The notes under the pieces were generated by a model. It saw only the letters and a list, made by a program, of their open reading frames with translations. It ran no database searches and was not told where the DNA came from. Positions 1-5,792 of a DNA stretch of 5,854 nt are shown in pieces (position 1 is the stretch's first letter; every line of letters starts with the position of its first letter). The translations under genes and the position numbers were made by a program. The stretch covers positions 1 through 5,854 of the forward strand of contig JALHPX010000210.1 in NCBI GenBank assembly GCA_022842225.1. The letters run 5' to 3'. This DNA comes from a bacterium. GTDB taxonomy: Bacteria > Bdellovibrionota > FAC87 > UBA2466.

Positions 1-135
1 AGCTACTTCAATTTTCTCGTCGAATTTCTTCGTTTGAAACGTGTCAATGATGGCCAGCGCTTCGTCGATTTGATAGCGCTTGGTTCGGTCGACTTTTGCG
101 TAGTCTGCTTTGTAATGTTTGCCCCGTTTGGCCAT
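1..135 (-). CDS. rplA: 50S ribosomal protein L1, N-terminal 45 codons (runs off the window)
   Basis: The minus-strand reading frame starts at ATG 135 and stays open to the window edge. It begins MAKRGKHYKADYAKVDRTKR, followed by a YQIDEALAII-type segment and KKFDEKIEVA. This is the typical N-terminus of bacterial L1, which builds the mobile L1 stalk on 23S rRNA near the E site. In many bacteria L1 also represses its own rplK-rplA mRNA. A GGAG-type ribosome binding site lies about 7 bases upstream of the ATG. The gene follows rplK after 38 bases with no terminator between them, so the two are almost certainly cotranscribed. Only the first fifth of the protein is visible, so completeness cannot be judged. 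Confidence 0.95.
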   Translation of the reverse strand, partial: MAKRGKHYKADYAKVDRTKRYQIDEALAIIDTFQTKKFDEKIEVA

Positions 136-173
136 TGGATGCTCCGTAAAAAACTAACAATCTAAAAAAAAGA

Positions 174-596
174 TTAACCTTTAACTTCCAGCCCCATGCT
201 GCGGGCTGTGCCTTCAACTTGGCTGACAGCGGATGCGAGATCCACTGTGTTGAGGTCAGGCATTTTGGTCTTAGCAATTTCAGCGATTTGAGCCTTGGTG
301 ACCGAGCCGACTTTTGTCTTGTTCGGAGTACCAGAGCCAGAAACGATGTTTGCCGCTTTTTTCAATAAGACCGCGACCGGTGGGGTCTTGGTAATAAAGG
401 TGAAAGAGCGGTCAGAGAAAATGCTGATGACGACCGGGATAATGGTGCCGTTGTCTTTCTGCGTCCGCGCATTGAACGCTTTGCAGAATTCCATAATGTT
501 GACACCGTGCTGACCGAGGGCCGGACCTACTGGGGGGGATGGGTTGGCTTTTCCACCAGGGATCTGCAGCTTCACCATCGCTGATAACTTCTTCAT
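174..596 (-). CDS. rplK: 50S ribosomal protein L11
   Basis: The protein has 140 residues, close to the usual 141-143 of bacterial L11. The N-terminal domain carries the proline-rich segment PSPPVGPALGQHGVNIMEFC at residues 19-38, which binds thiostrepton-class drugs and contacts elongation factors in the family. The C-terminal 23S rRNA-binding domain starts near residue 72 and contains the L11 signature SGTPNKTKVGSVTKAQ at 88-103. L11 forms the GTPase-associated centre and is needed for RelA activation in bacteria that have RelA. ATG 596 is preceded by GGAG at a normal distance, and the first residues align with the usual MKK/MAKK start. The gene sits between nusG and rplA in the conserved order and shows nothing abnormal. 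Confidence 0.98.
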   Translation of the reverse strand: MKKLSAMVKLQIPGGKANPSPPVGPALGQHGVNIMEFCKAFNARTQKDNGTIIPVVISIFSDRSFTFITKTPPVAVLLKKAANIVSGSGTPNKTKVGSVTKAQIAEIAKTKMPDLNTVDLASAVSQVEGTARSMGLEVKG

Positions 597-666
597 TACT
601 TCTCCACACTCAAACCGGGTTTAAATAACCCGTCTAAAAAACTTCTCTAAGCCGAATCCTACCGAC
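597..666 (-). promoter_or_regulatory. nusG-rplK intergenic leader with two hairpins
   Basis: Read on the minus strand, this 70-base spacer can fold two hairpins. The first has an 8-bp stem (663-670 with 647-654, one G-U pair, 8-base loop), overlaps the nusG stop codon and is followed five bases later by six U. The second has a 6-bp stem (627-632 with 616-621, loop 622-626) and ends about 11 bases before the GGAG of rplK. Known family behaviour is that L1 represses translation of the L11-L1 mRNA by binding an rRNA-like site ahead of rplK. That this spacer is such a site, or a weak attenuator, is inference. The stems are seen directly, but I could not match a defined L1-binding consensus. Confidence 0.35.
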
Positions 667-1302
667 TTAGCTTTTCTCAACCTGAACGAAATCGAGTTCC
701 ACCGGAGTCGAACGTCCGAAAATGCTGACGAGCACTCGGAGTTTGCCTTTATCTGGTCGGACTTCTTCGACCACGCCGTTGAAGTTGACGAAAGGACCAT
801 CCACAACGCGGACGTTTTCGCCTTCTTCGAACTGTACCTTCGGACGGGGCTTCAACGTGCCTTCCGTCATTTGATTGGTGATGCGCGCGACTTCTTCGTC
901 GGGAACCGCTGGTGGGTTCGTGGCATTTCCAACAAAACCAGTAATCTTGGGAGTGCTCTTCACTAAGTGCCAAGTGGTGTCGTTTAACTCCATCTTGACG
1001 AGCATGTATCCCGGAAAAAACTTACGGCTGGTGGTCTTTTTCTGACCCCGCACTAATTCAATGACGTTCTCAGAGGGAATAAGGACTTCTGCGAAGAACT
1101 TGTCCATATTCAACTGACGAATACGCTCTTTCAGGGCTAGGCGAGCCTTCTGCTCGTAGCCACTATAAGTATGGACTACGTACCAACGTTGCTTGTCGTT
1201 GGCATCGCCGGTTGGCGCTTGAACAGGAGCTTCAGACGCAGTGTCTTTTGGCTGTTCTGCAGCGACCACTTCCTGATCCTCGTTTTTTCCTTCTTTTGTC
1301 AC
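667..1302 (-). CDS. nusG: Transcription termination/antitermination factor NusG
   Basis: The protein has 211 residues; E. coli NusG has 181. The NGN domain, which binds RNA polymerase across the clamp, runs from about residue 39 to 147. It opens with RWYVVHTYSGYEQKA and includes FFPGYMLVKMEL at 95-106. A linker leads to the KOW domain (about 158-211), with GENVRVVDGPF and the NusG signature VSIFGRSTPVELDF at 192-205. This domain binds Rho or ribosomal protein S10 in characterised NusG. The extra length is a polar, acidic, Ala/Glu-rich N-terminal tail of about 36 residues. The start used is GTG 1302, with AAGGA about 9 bases upstream. A second in-frame GTG at codon 12, behind a purine-rich stretch, is possible. 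The gene follows secE after 50 bases. Confidence 0.97.
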   Translation of the reverse strand: MTKEGKNEDQEVVAAEQPKDTASEAPVQAPTGDANDKQRWYVVHTYSGYEQKARLALKERIRQLNMDKFFAEVLIPSENVIELVRGQKKTTSRKFFPGYMLVKMELNDTTWHLVKSTPKITGFVGNATNPPAVPDEEVARITNQMTEGTLKPRPKVQFEEGENVRVVDGPFVNFNGVVEEVRPDKGKLRVLVSIFGRSTPVELDFVQVEKS

Positions 1303-1352
1303 CGTAACAAATCCTTTTTACTTTCAGCTTCCGCAACGCCTTCTGCACGCAC

Positions 1353-1727
1353 TTAGGTGCCAGGCATCAACCATTGGATCAATCGACCGAAGGCCAAGTC
1401 AAAACCCGCTAAGAGCAGGCTTGCTACGGCAACACAAATCAAAACCACGGTGGTTGCTTTGACCACATCTGGGTAGCTAGGCCAAGTTACTTTTTTTAGC
1501 TCCGAAATAACTTCTTCCAGAGTGGTGCTCACTTTGGATGATTTAAAGAGCACTAAGAAGAGGATTGCCGCAATTAAGACGGGTACCGCTTCACGGGCGT
1601 ACTGCATCCCCGGGAGGCGACGGACCTCATAAAAAGAGTAAAGGAAGTTGAAGCCGGAACGGGCGAGTAGCCACGCGAGCGCGCTTGCAACTAAGTACAC
1701 AACTGAAATAAGCTTTCGGTTCTCCAT
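1353..1727 (-). CDS. secE: Preprotein translocase subunit SecE
   Basis: The protein has 124 residues, matching the long three-TM proteobacterial type (127 in E. coli) rather than the roughly 60-residue one-TM form. Hydrophobic segments lie near residues 6-22, 46-62 and 91-119. The diagnostic SecE region is at 72-92: EEVISELKKVTWPSYPDVVK, the amphipathic cytoplasmic helix plus the TWP motif leading into the essential last membrane helix. SecE clamps SecY in the SecYEG channel. ATG 1727 is the most upstream start available, because an in-frame TGA lies four codons upstream. No Shine-Dalgarno sequence precedes it, which is unlike the neighbouring genes. It is the first gene of the minus-strand block in this window and is divergent from the gene at 1852. 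Confidence 0.95.
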   Translation of the reverse strand: MENRKLISVVYLVASALAWLLARSGFNFLYSFYEVRRLPGMQYAREAVPVLIAAILFLVLFKSSKVSTTLEEVISELKKVTWPSYPDVVKATTVVLICVAVASLLLAGFDLAFGRLIQWLMPGT

Positions 1728-1732
1728 ACGAG

Positions 1733-1761
1733 ATTGTCAGTTCTGCCGCAATTCGCCTCAA
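1733..1761 (-). promoter_or_regulatory. Candidate secE promoter, possibly giving a leaderless mRNA
   Basis: On the minus strand, TTGAGG (1761-1756) and GACAAT (1738-1733) are separated by exactly 17 bases. Each matches four of six sigma-70 consensus bases. The A of the secE ATG lies six bases after the -10 element, which is where transcription normally starts. This would make the mRNA leaderless and fits the missing ribosome binding site. The boxes are weak and the call rests on spacing and context, so it is tentative. Confidence 0.3.
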
Positions 1762-1777
1762 ATATCAAGCAAATGAG

Positions 1778-1808
1778 TTGCTGAGACGGTCACTTTTGGC
1801 GGTAAAAT
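1778..1808 (+). promoter_or_regulatory. Candidate promoter for the plus-strand three-gene operon
   Basis: TAAAAT at 1803-1808 matches five of six bases of the -10 consensus. The best -35 is TTGCTG at 1778-1783, with a longer than ideal 19-base spacer. It lies about 44 bases before the first start codon of the operon. No better plus-strand pair was seen in the divergent gap, but the match is modest. Confidence 0.25.
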
Positions 1809-1821
1809 CATGGGGATTTAC

Positions 1822-1839
1822 GCTTTGGGGCCCAAAAGC
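1822..1839. repeat. 18-bp imperfect palindrome, operator-like
   Basis: The sequence gctttggggcccaaaagc is symmetric about its GGGCCC core. One mismatched pair sits next to the core, followed by five matched pairs on each side. It lies between the candidate -10 (1803-1808) and the ribosome binding site (1843-1847) of the following gene. The symmetry has almost no loop, so it fits a dimeric DNA-binding protein site better than an RNA hairpin. Function is inferred from position only. Confidence 0.3.
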
Positions 1840-1851
1840 CGATGAGGTTTT

Positions 1852-2664
1852 GTGGATGTGCAAGATTCAGCGGGATTGGCGGGGCTAGAAACAGTGCTTT
1901 GGGCGCTGATTCCTATCGGGGCGGGGGTCACTTACGGCCTTTACCGTTGGTTTTTATTGTCGATGGAGAAACGACTCAATGCGGCAGAGGCGCGTTGGCC
2001 GGTCGATTTCTTCGTAAGCCTGCCCAATTACACCCGGTTTCTCTTCCAGTTTAGTGTTGGATTTACGGTTCTCGGCCTTGTGATAGGAGCGCTGGTTTTT
2101 GCGAAACCCGCTCCCGGGTCGGTTCCCGAGGGGTTTCCGGCTGGGGCAATGCTGCCGCTGGTAGGGCTCGTGCTGGTCGTGGTGGGCTTACAGAACGTGC
2201 TAGTGGGCTACGTGCTGGAGCGCATTTTATTGCGATTGGTCTGCAAACGTGCGGAAGCGGGTGGGGGTGCGATCCCTGGAACCGCGGGAAAAATTGCGGG
2301 CGCATGGGCGGAGAAAGTTTACACAAAGTTAGGTCATCGGCTTTTGATGTGGCCCGCCTGGATTGAAGTGGACGGCAAGAAACGCTTAGCGATGCTCTCC
2401 AAGAGTGCGTTAGTCGTCGGCAGCAATGGGCATTTTATCGACGCAGCTGCGAAGTTGCCCGTCCTGCCGATCTGGATGTACGTGGCGGCCTTCATGGCTT
2501 CTGTGATGAGCCCCGTGATGAATTTGGTAGTGAGTTGTTATCTTCTCGTCGTCATGTCTAAAAATATTTGGCTGGTCCCTGGGACCGCCGTGGGAGCGGG
2601 GCCGGTCAATTCACCGATTCAGATTCGCCCTGCAGAAAAACCTGCGGAAAAGAAAGCTCTATAG
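1852..2664 (+). CDS. Multi-pass membrane protein of unknown family
   Basis: I do not recognise this 270-residue protein. Hydrophobic segments are seen at about residues 14-37, 62-84 and 98-121. A long one at 203-243 could be one or two passes. Between the third and fourth lies a polar, basic region (about 128-200) with a WPAWIEVDGKKRLAML stretch and a glycine-rich AGGGAIPG. The C-terminus is a polar tail ending AEKPAEKKAL. No catalytic motif is obvious. The start is GTG 1852 with GAGG only four bases upstream, or the in-frame GTG 1858 at a 10-base spacing; both are plausible and differ by two residues. It is the first gene of a plus-strand operon, and the next gene begins 9 bases after its stop. 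It may anchor or serve the two secreted proteins encoded after it, but this is inference. Confidence 0.85.
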   Translation: MDVQDSAGLAGLETVLWALIPIGAGVTYGLYRWFLLSMEKRLNAAEARWPVDFFVSLPNYTRFLFQFSVGFTVLGLVIGALVFAKPAPGSVPEGFPAGAMLPLVGLVLVVVGLQNVLVGYVLERILLRLVCKRAEAGGGAIPGTAGKIAGAWAEKVYTKLGHRLLMWPAWIEVDGKKRLAMLSKSALVVGSNGHFIDAAAKLPVLPIWMYVAAFMASVMSPVMNLVVSCYLLVVMSKNIWLVPGTAVGAGPVNSPIQIRPAEKPAEKKAL

Positions 2665-2673
2665 GGAATCGTT

Positions 2674-3489
2674 ATGGGAATGGGATTAAAACTGTTGATT
2701 GGGGTGGCATTGTTTCTGGGAGTGGCTCTCCATGCAGAGCGACCACACGCAGGTAAAGGCGGTAATGCTCCGGTGGAAGGCGTGGGCCGTCCTCCGGCGG
2801 ACCCCAAGGACTCAAGACCCCGGTTGAGCGATGCCAGAAAAAAAGAAATTGAGAAGTTGATTGCAGAACTGGCGGCGACAATCGCTGCAGCCGAAGCTCA
2901 CGGCAAAGCGACTGGTAACGAGCCAATGAAAATCGAGATCGATGCGCTGAAGAAACTCAAAGCCCACCTTGAGTTGAAGCTTGCTGGCAAAAAAGTTCCA
3001 GCCGGATTTTGGAACGTATTCGACGATACGTCGAAACTCTCTGCCGCGGATGAAAAGGGCCTAGAAGAAGTGGCGACGATGCTCAATTACTATGCGAGTG
3101 AGCTATTAAAACTGCATAAGACACCACTTGCTGCTGTCGATAAAGCGACCTTGGATCTGATTCCCAAATTCATCGAGCAATTAAACTCCAAAGTTTCGGA
3201 TGAGAATAAAATCGTCCGCACGGAGGAGGAAAACAAATTTACCGTGGCGGCAGTGCGAACGATTGAGAAGTTCCGCACCGAACTCAAAGAACACAATGAT
3301 CCAAACCCCACCGATTACTCGGCCGATATCTATCAGGTGCGCAACAATATCGCCGGTATCTTGGACGATGAGTGGAAAAAGGGTCGCAAGCCGATAAAGT
3401 TTAAAGATACCTACACTCGCCATTTAGCGAGCCAAACCACCATCGAAATGATGTTTAACCGCATTCTTACTCTCTCTAAGGACGAATAA
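2674..3489 (+). CDS. Secreted, alpha-helical protein of unknown function
   Basis: The protein has 271 residues. A signal peptide is clear: hydrophobic residues 5-20, then ALHA with likely cleavage after A21, and no lipobox cysteine. The mature part begins with a disordered Gly/Pro-rich stretch (22-50). It is then almost wholly charged and helical, with a likely coiled-coil or helical hairpin at about 52-105 and further helices to the end. There are no cysteines. I see no known domain. AGGGA, overlapping the stop codon of the preceding gene, serves as ribosome binding site. The stop codon TAA is immediately followed by the ATG of the next gene, so translation of the two is probably coupled. 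A periplasmic partner or scaffold for the neighbouring proteins is possible but unproven. Confidence 0.85.
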   Translation: MGMGLKLLIGVALFLGVALHAERPHAGKGGNAPVEGVGRPPADPKDSRPRLSDARKKEIEKLIAELAATIAAAEAHGKATGNEPMKIEIDALKKLKAHLELKLAGKKVPAGFWNVFDDTSKLSAADEKGLEEVATMLNYYASELLKLHKTPLAAVDKATLDLIPKFIEQLNSKVSDENKIVRTEEENKFTVAAVRTIEKFRTELKEHNDPNPTDYSADIYQVRNNIAGILDDEWKKGRKPIKFKDTYTRHLASQTTIEMMFNRILTLSKDE

Positions 3490-4995
3490 ATGCGCGCGGC
3501 CGCCTTGTTCGGTGTGATGTTGTTTTGTCTCGGCGCCGTTGCCGAACCCCACCAAAAAAGCGTGGTGGATCGCAAAAAAGCGGTGACTGATCGAGCGCTC
3601 ACTCAACTGGAGTGGGCCGGCCAGCCGATTGAACTGCCTTGTCCCGATTTACTCGAAGCCAAAAAAGCAGAAGCAAAAAAAGCGGGCAAACCGTTGCAAC
3701 TGCCGTTTGTGATTTTAAACGGGACGGACCACACGGAGCCTTACTGCCAAGAGCGCGAGCAGGTACTGCGCGGACAGATAGCGCATCCGCAGAGTTATGT
3801 CTGCATGATGCAAGAGGGGATGGCGGCGCCGGATAGTTCGGAGCCCGACACGCGGTTGATTAAGGGGTTGGATAACGCCCAAGTCAGTGAGATCGCCAAT
3901 TACCTTATTGCTATTGAATCGCTCCGTATCTTGGGAGCTCGCCAAAACGCCATGCCGGGAGCGGATGAGCGCTACGCGTTGGATGTGGCCTCGTTCACTT
4001 TCACCAGCCCCGCGATGGAGAAAATCGTAGCGGCGACTGCGTCTGAGAAGTGCAGCCTGCAGGGCTCTTGCAAGGCGCTGCAGGGGCCAATCGAGGAGTT
4101 GAAAAAGTGGATGGTTACGCCGCGGATGGTGGCGGATCGTTCGCCGTCGCTGGATTCGATCAAAGAGATCGTGACCGGGCATCCAAAGGAATTTGCGGAC
4201 CTTCTGGAGAAGGCGGTTTTGGAAGTTGCCCAGGAGTTGGAGAAGAAGTCTGAGGGCAAAGTGCTGCGAGAGAAAGTGCCTTTTCCCCAGGGCCTCGCCC
4301 ATCAAACTCAATATTCTATGGATCTAATTCGTCGGATGACTGAATTACCGACGAATCAGCTGGTGCGGCTTGAGCACGAGCCGCAGAGCCATTTTCTCTT
4401 AACGGCCTGGCGGGATCAGCTTATGGCCTTCAACATCGCCAAAGCCTATTGTGAAAACCTCGCCTTGCCGCAGCCGAAATCGCACGTGCAGGTATTGGTT
4501 GGCAAAGATCACCTCAAAGGCGTGCAGGCGGCGTTGCAAAAGACGTTTGCAGATAATGCCGCTCCTCTTTACTCCATCGACTCGGTGGAGCTCGCGCAGT
4601 TTCATCGTCTGGTTACAGGCCATCAAGATGCCGAAGGGTATTCTCCCCACGCACCTCGAAAGTTAATGTGGAAGGGTAAGGATGTGGGAATTGAGATGCA
4701 GACCGGCGGGGTGAGAGTGGTTTTTGTCCGCGACCTGCCGGACACTTTGCCTGGGACTTCGCTGAATAACTATCAGCGCCGTCCTTATAAGATGTATGTG
4801 TTTGGGCCACAAAAAGAAGTGTCGGAGCTCTATAAAACCCGAGAGTTTCCAGAGCCTACTGCTGACATGAAGCCTGGTTCTGCGGCGCTCGCTCAGTACA
4901 ACGCGGATTTCGCGGAAGCCGAAGATGCGCTCTATGCGCACTTAATGGGGCTGGGTAAGTCGTCAGACGAAATCTTCAAAAAGTTTCCCTGGTAA
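3490..4995 (+). CDS. Secreted protein, possible divergent TraB/Tiki-ChaN/EreA superfamily hydrolase
   Basis: The 501-residue protein has a short signal peptide (residues 1-18, cleavage near AVA/EP). Four elements recall the TraB/GumN-Tiki and ChaN/EreA superfamily. LPFVILNGTDH (71-81) ends a predicted strand with GxxH. A short hydrophobic segment ends in Glu at VCMMQEG (104-110). WRDQLMAFNIAKAY (307-320) resembles the family's Arg-Asn/Asp helix. HVQVLVGKDHLKGV (332-345) is the typical second GxxH strand followed by a helix. In that superfamily these residues form the active or metal-binding site. A Lys/Ala-rich run occupies 56-67, and C188 and C194 could form a disulfide. The C-terminal 130 or so residues are unrecognised. 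AAGGA lies 7 bases upstream and the ATG abuts the preceding stop codon. The family call comes from motifs alone; unknown function remains the safe label. Confidence 0.8.
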   Translation: MRAAALFGVMLFCLGAVAEPHQKSVVDRKKAVTDRALTQLEWAGQPIELPCPDLLEAKKAEAKKAGKPLQLPFVILNGTDHTEPYCQEREQVLRGQIAHPQSYVCMMQEGMAAPDSSEPDTRLIKGLDNAQVSEIANYLIAIESLRILGARQNAMPGADERYALDVASFTFTSPAMEKIVAATASEKCSLQGSCKALQGPIEELKKWMVTPRMVADRSPSLDSIKEIVTGHPKEFADLLEKAVLEVAQELEKKSEGKVLREKVPFPQGLAHQTQYSMDLIRRMTELPTNQLVRLEHEPQSHFLLTAWRDQLMAFNIAKAYCENLALPQPKSHVQVLVGKDHLKGVQAALQKTFADNAAPLYSIDSVELAQFHRLVTGHQDAEGYSPHAPRKLMWKGKDVGIEMQTGGVRVVFVRDLPDTLPGTSLNNYQRRPYKMYVFGPQKEVSELYKTREFPEPTADMKPGSAALAQYNADFAEAEDALYAHLMGLGKSSDEIFKKFPW

Positions 4996-5010
4996 GAGAA
5001 TTTACAAAAA

Positions 5011-5044
5011 AAATGGGCAGCCGCGAAACTGCGGCTGCCCATTT
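5011..5044. terminator. Bidirectional intrinsic terminator
   Basis: A perfect 14-bp stem pairs 5011-5024 with 5031-5044 around a six-base loop; its inner part is GGGCAGCCGC. On the plus strand it is followed by CTTTTA, ending the operon that stops at 4995. On the minus strand it runs into a tract of eight U (5013-5006), an even better tail, ending the lipoprotein transcript that stops at 5068. The two converging genes therefore share one terminator. Confidence 0.92.
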
Positions 5045-5067
5045 CTTTTAAGGAACAACGGCCTTTA

Positions 5068-5574
5068 TTAGTGCATAAAGATGCCGCCGAAACCTTCCAT
5101 TTCATTGGTGCTGAACGAGCAAACGCTCGCGAAGTTTTCGTTGCAAAGCTTATTTACCTTGCGAGCTTCTCCGGCGTTTTTATCGGCCATGCTGTACCAC
5201 TCGCCCGTTCCAACGCGGGTTTGGCCAGCGTAGATTGCGATTTCGTTGCTCGGAGCAACGAATTCGTATTTGAAGACTTCCACGAGGGTCTTCGACTCGT
5301 CAGCGATATCGGACGGGCACGATGGGCCATCGCTGATTTCGATAACTTTCAGACCTTTATACTGACCCGATTCGTGCTGCACTAACTGAGCGCAAATTCC
5401 CGTCGGAACAACGCTCGACATTGCAGCGCCTAAATCCAAATTACGAATGAGGGTCGCGCGAGGACCCGATTCCGTACGTTGGTTACCTAAGTCGGCAGGC
5501 GTAGGAATCTTAGTTTCTTGTTTAGAACAAGCAGCCAAGAATAAGAACGCTACCGCTAATGTTGCCTTTTTCAC
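5068..5574 (-). CDS. Small cysteine-containing lipoprotein of unknown function
   Basis: I place the start at GTG 5574, giving 168 residues. It has GGGAG six bases upstream, and the protein then begins with a proper lipoprotein signal: MKKATLAVAFLFLAAC, with lipobox LAAC and lipidated Cys at residue 16. The frame stays open upstream to an ATG at 5667, but that would put 31 unlikely residues ahead of the signal. After a polar linker (17-45) the mature domain carries four cysteines (61, 86, 144, 152), an even number that could form two periplasmic disulfides. Alternating strand-like segments (LKVIEI, EVFKYEFV, EIAIYAG) suggest a small beta-rich domain. No family is recognised. The residue after the lipid Cys is Ser, which would suit outer-membrane sorting under enterobacterial rules. 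The gene is convergent with the three-gene operon and has the same orientation as the upstream tRNA-Trp. Confidence 0.88.
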   Translation of the reverse strand: MKKATLAVAFLFLAACSKQETKIPTPADLGNQRTESGPRATLIRNLDLGAAMSSVVPTGICAQLVQHESGQYKGLKVIEISDGPSCPSDIADESKTLVEVFKYEFVAPSNEIAIYAGQTRVGTGEWYSMADKNAGEARKVNKLCNENFASVCSFSTNEMEGFGGIFMH

Positions 5575-5741
5575 TGTGATCTCCCTAGTAGTTGAGGCCC
5601 GCCGGAAGAACACTCCTCCCTCGAGCCGGGGCAGCGTTGTGCAAGCAGTAGACCAGGCATTTTCCATTGCTTTTGAGCGTGGACCGGAGATGTGGCGGTG
5701 ACGAAAAATGGCGAACTGCTCAAGACTGTGTCGTTTTACGG

Positions 5742-5791
5742 AAGGACGAAGGGTTAAGGATAAAGCTAAAAAATTAAGGACGAAGGATTAA
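5742..5791. repeat. 16-bp near-identical direct repeat beside the tRNA 3' end
   Basis: aaggacgaagggttaa (5742-5757) and aaggacgaaggattaa (5776-5791) differ at one base and start 34 bases apart. The second copy ends one base before the tRNA CCA end. The rest of the 218-base gap 5575-5792 holds the ribosome binding site of the lipoprotein gene but no convincing promoter or terminator. A run of six U lies downstream of the tRNA without a hairpin. Confidence 0.6.
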
Positions 5792-5792
5792 T

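Noticed and set aside
1728..1851. Possible att site duplicating the tRNA-Trp 3' end near secE
   Set aside because: I compared the tRNA T-arm and acceptor sequence with this gap and saw no matching stretch, so tRNA-targeted integration is not supported by a duplicated end.
2063..2326. Minus-strand Pro/Arg-rich open frame of 87 codons
   Set aside because: It is an antisense shadow of the membrane protein gene; the Pro/Arg richness reflects GC-rich complementary codons.
3655..3690. Low-complexity AAAAAAGC-like repeats
   Set aside because: They encode the Lys/Ala-rich residues 56-67 of the large secreted protein. They look like codon-level simplicity, not a separate element or frameshift site.
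3715..4311. Long minus-strand open frame of 198 codons
   Set aside because: It lies wholly inside the 501-residue plus-strand gene, has no ribosome binding site, and its composition is Arg/Leu/His-rich as expected of an antisense shadow.
5071..5385. Plus-strand open frame of 104 codons opposite the lipoprotein gene
   Set aside because: It is antisense to a gene with a clear signal peptide and lipobox, and it begins right after the shared terminator with no ribosome binding site.
5575..5667. Upstream ATG extending the lipoprotein by 31 residues
   Set aside because: It would bury the lipoprotein signal peptide inside the protein. GTG 5574 has a good ribosome binding site directly before the signal.
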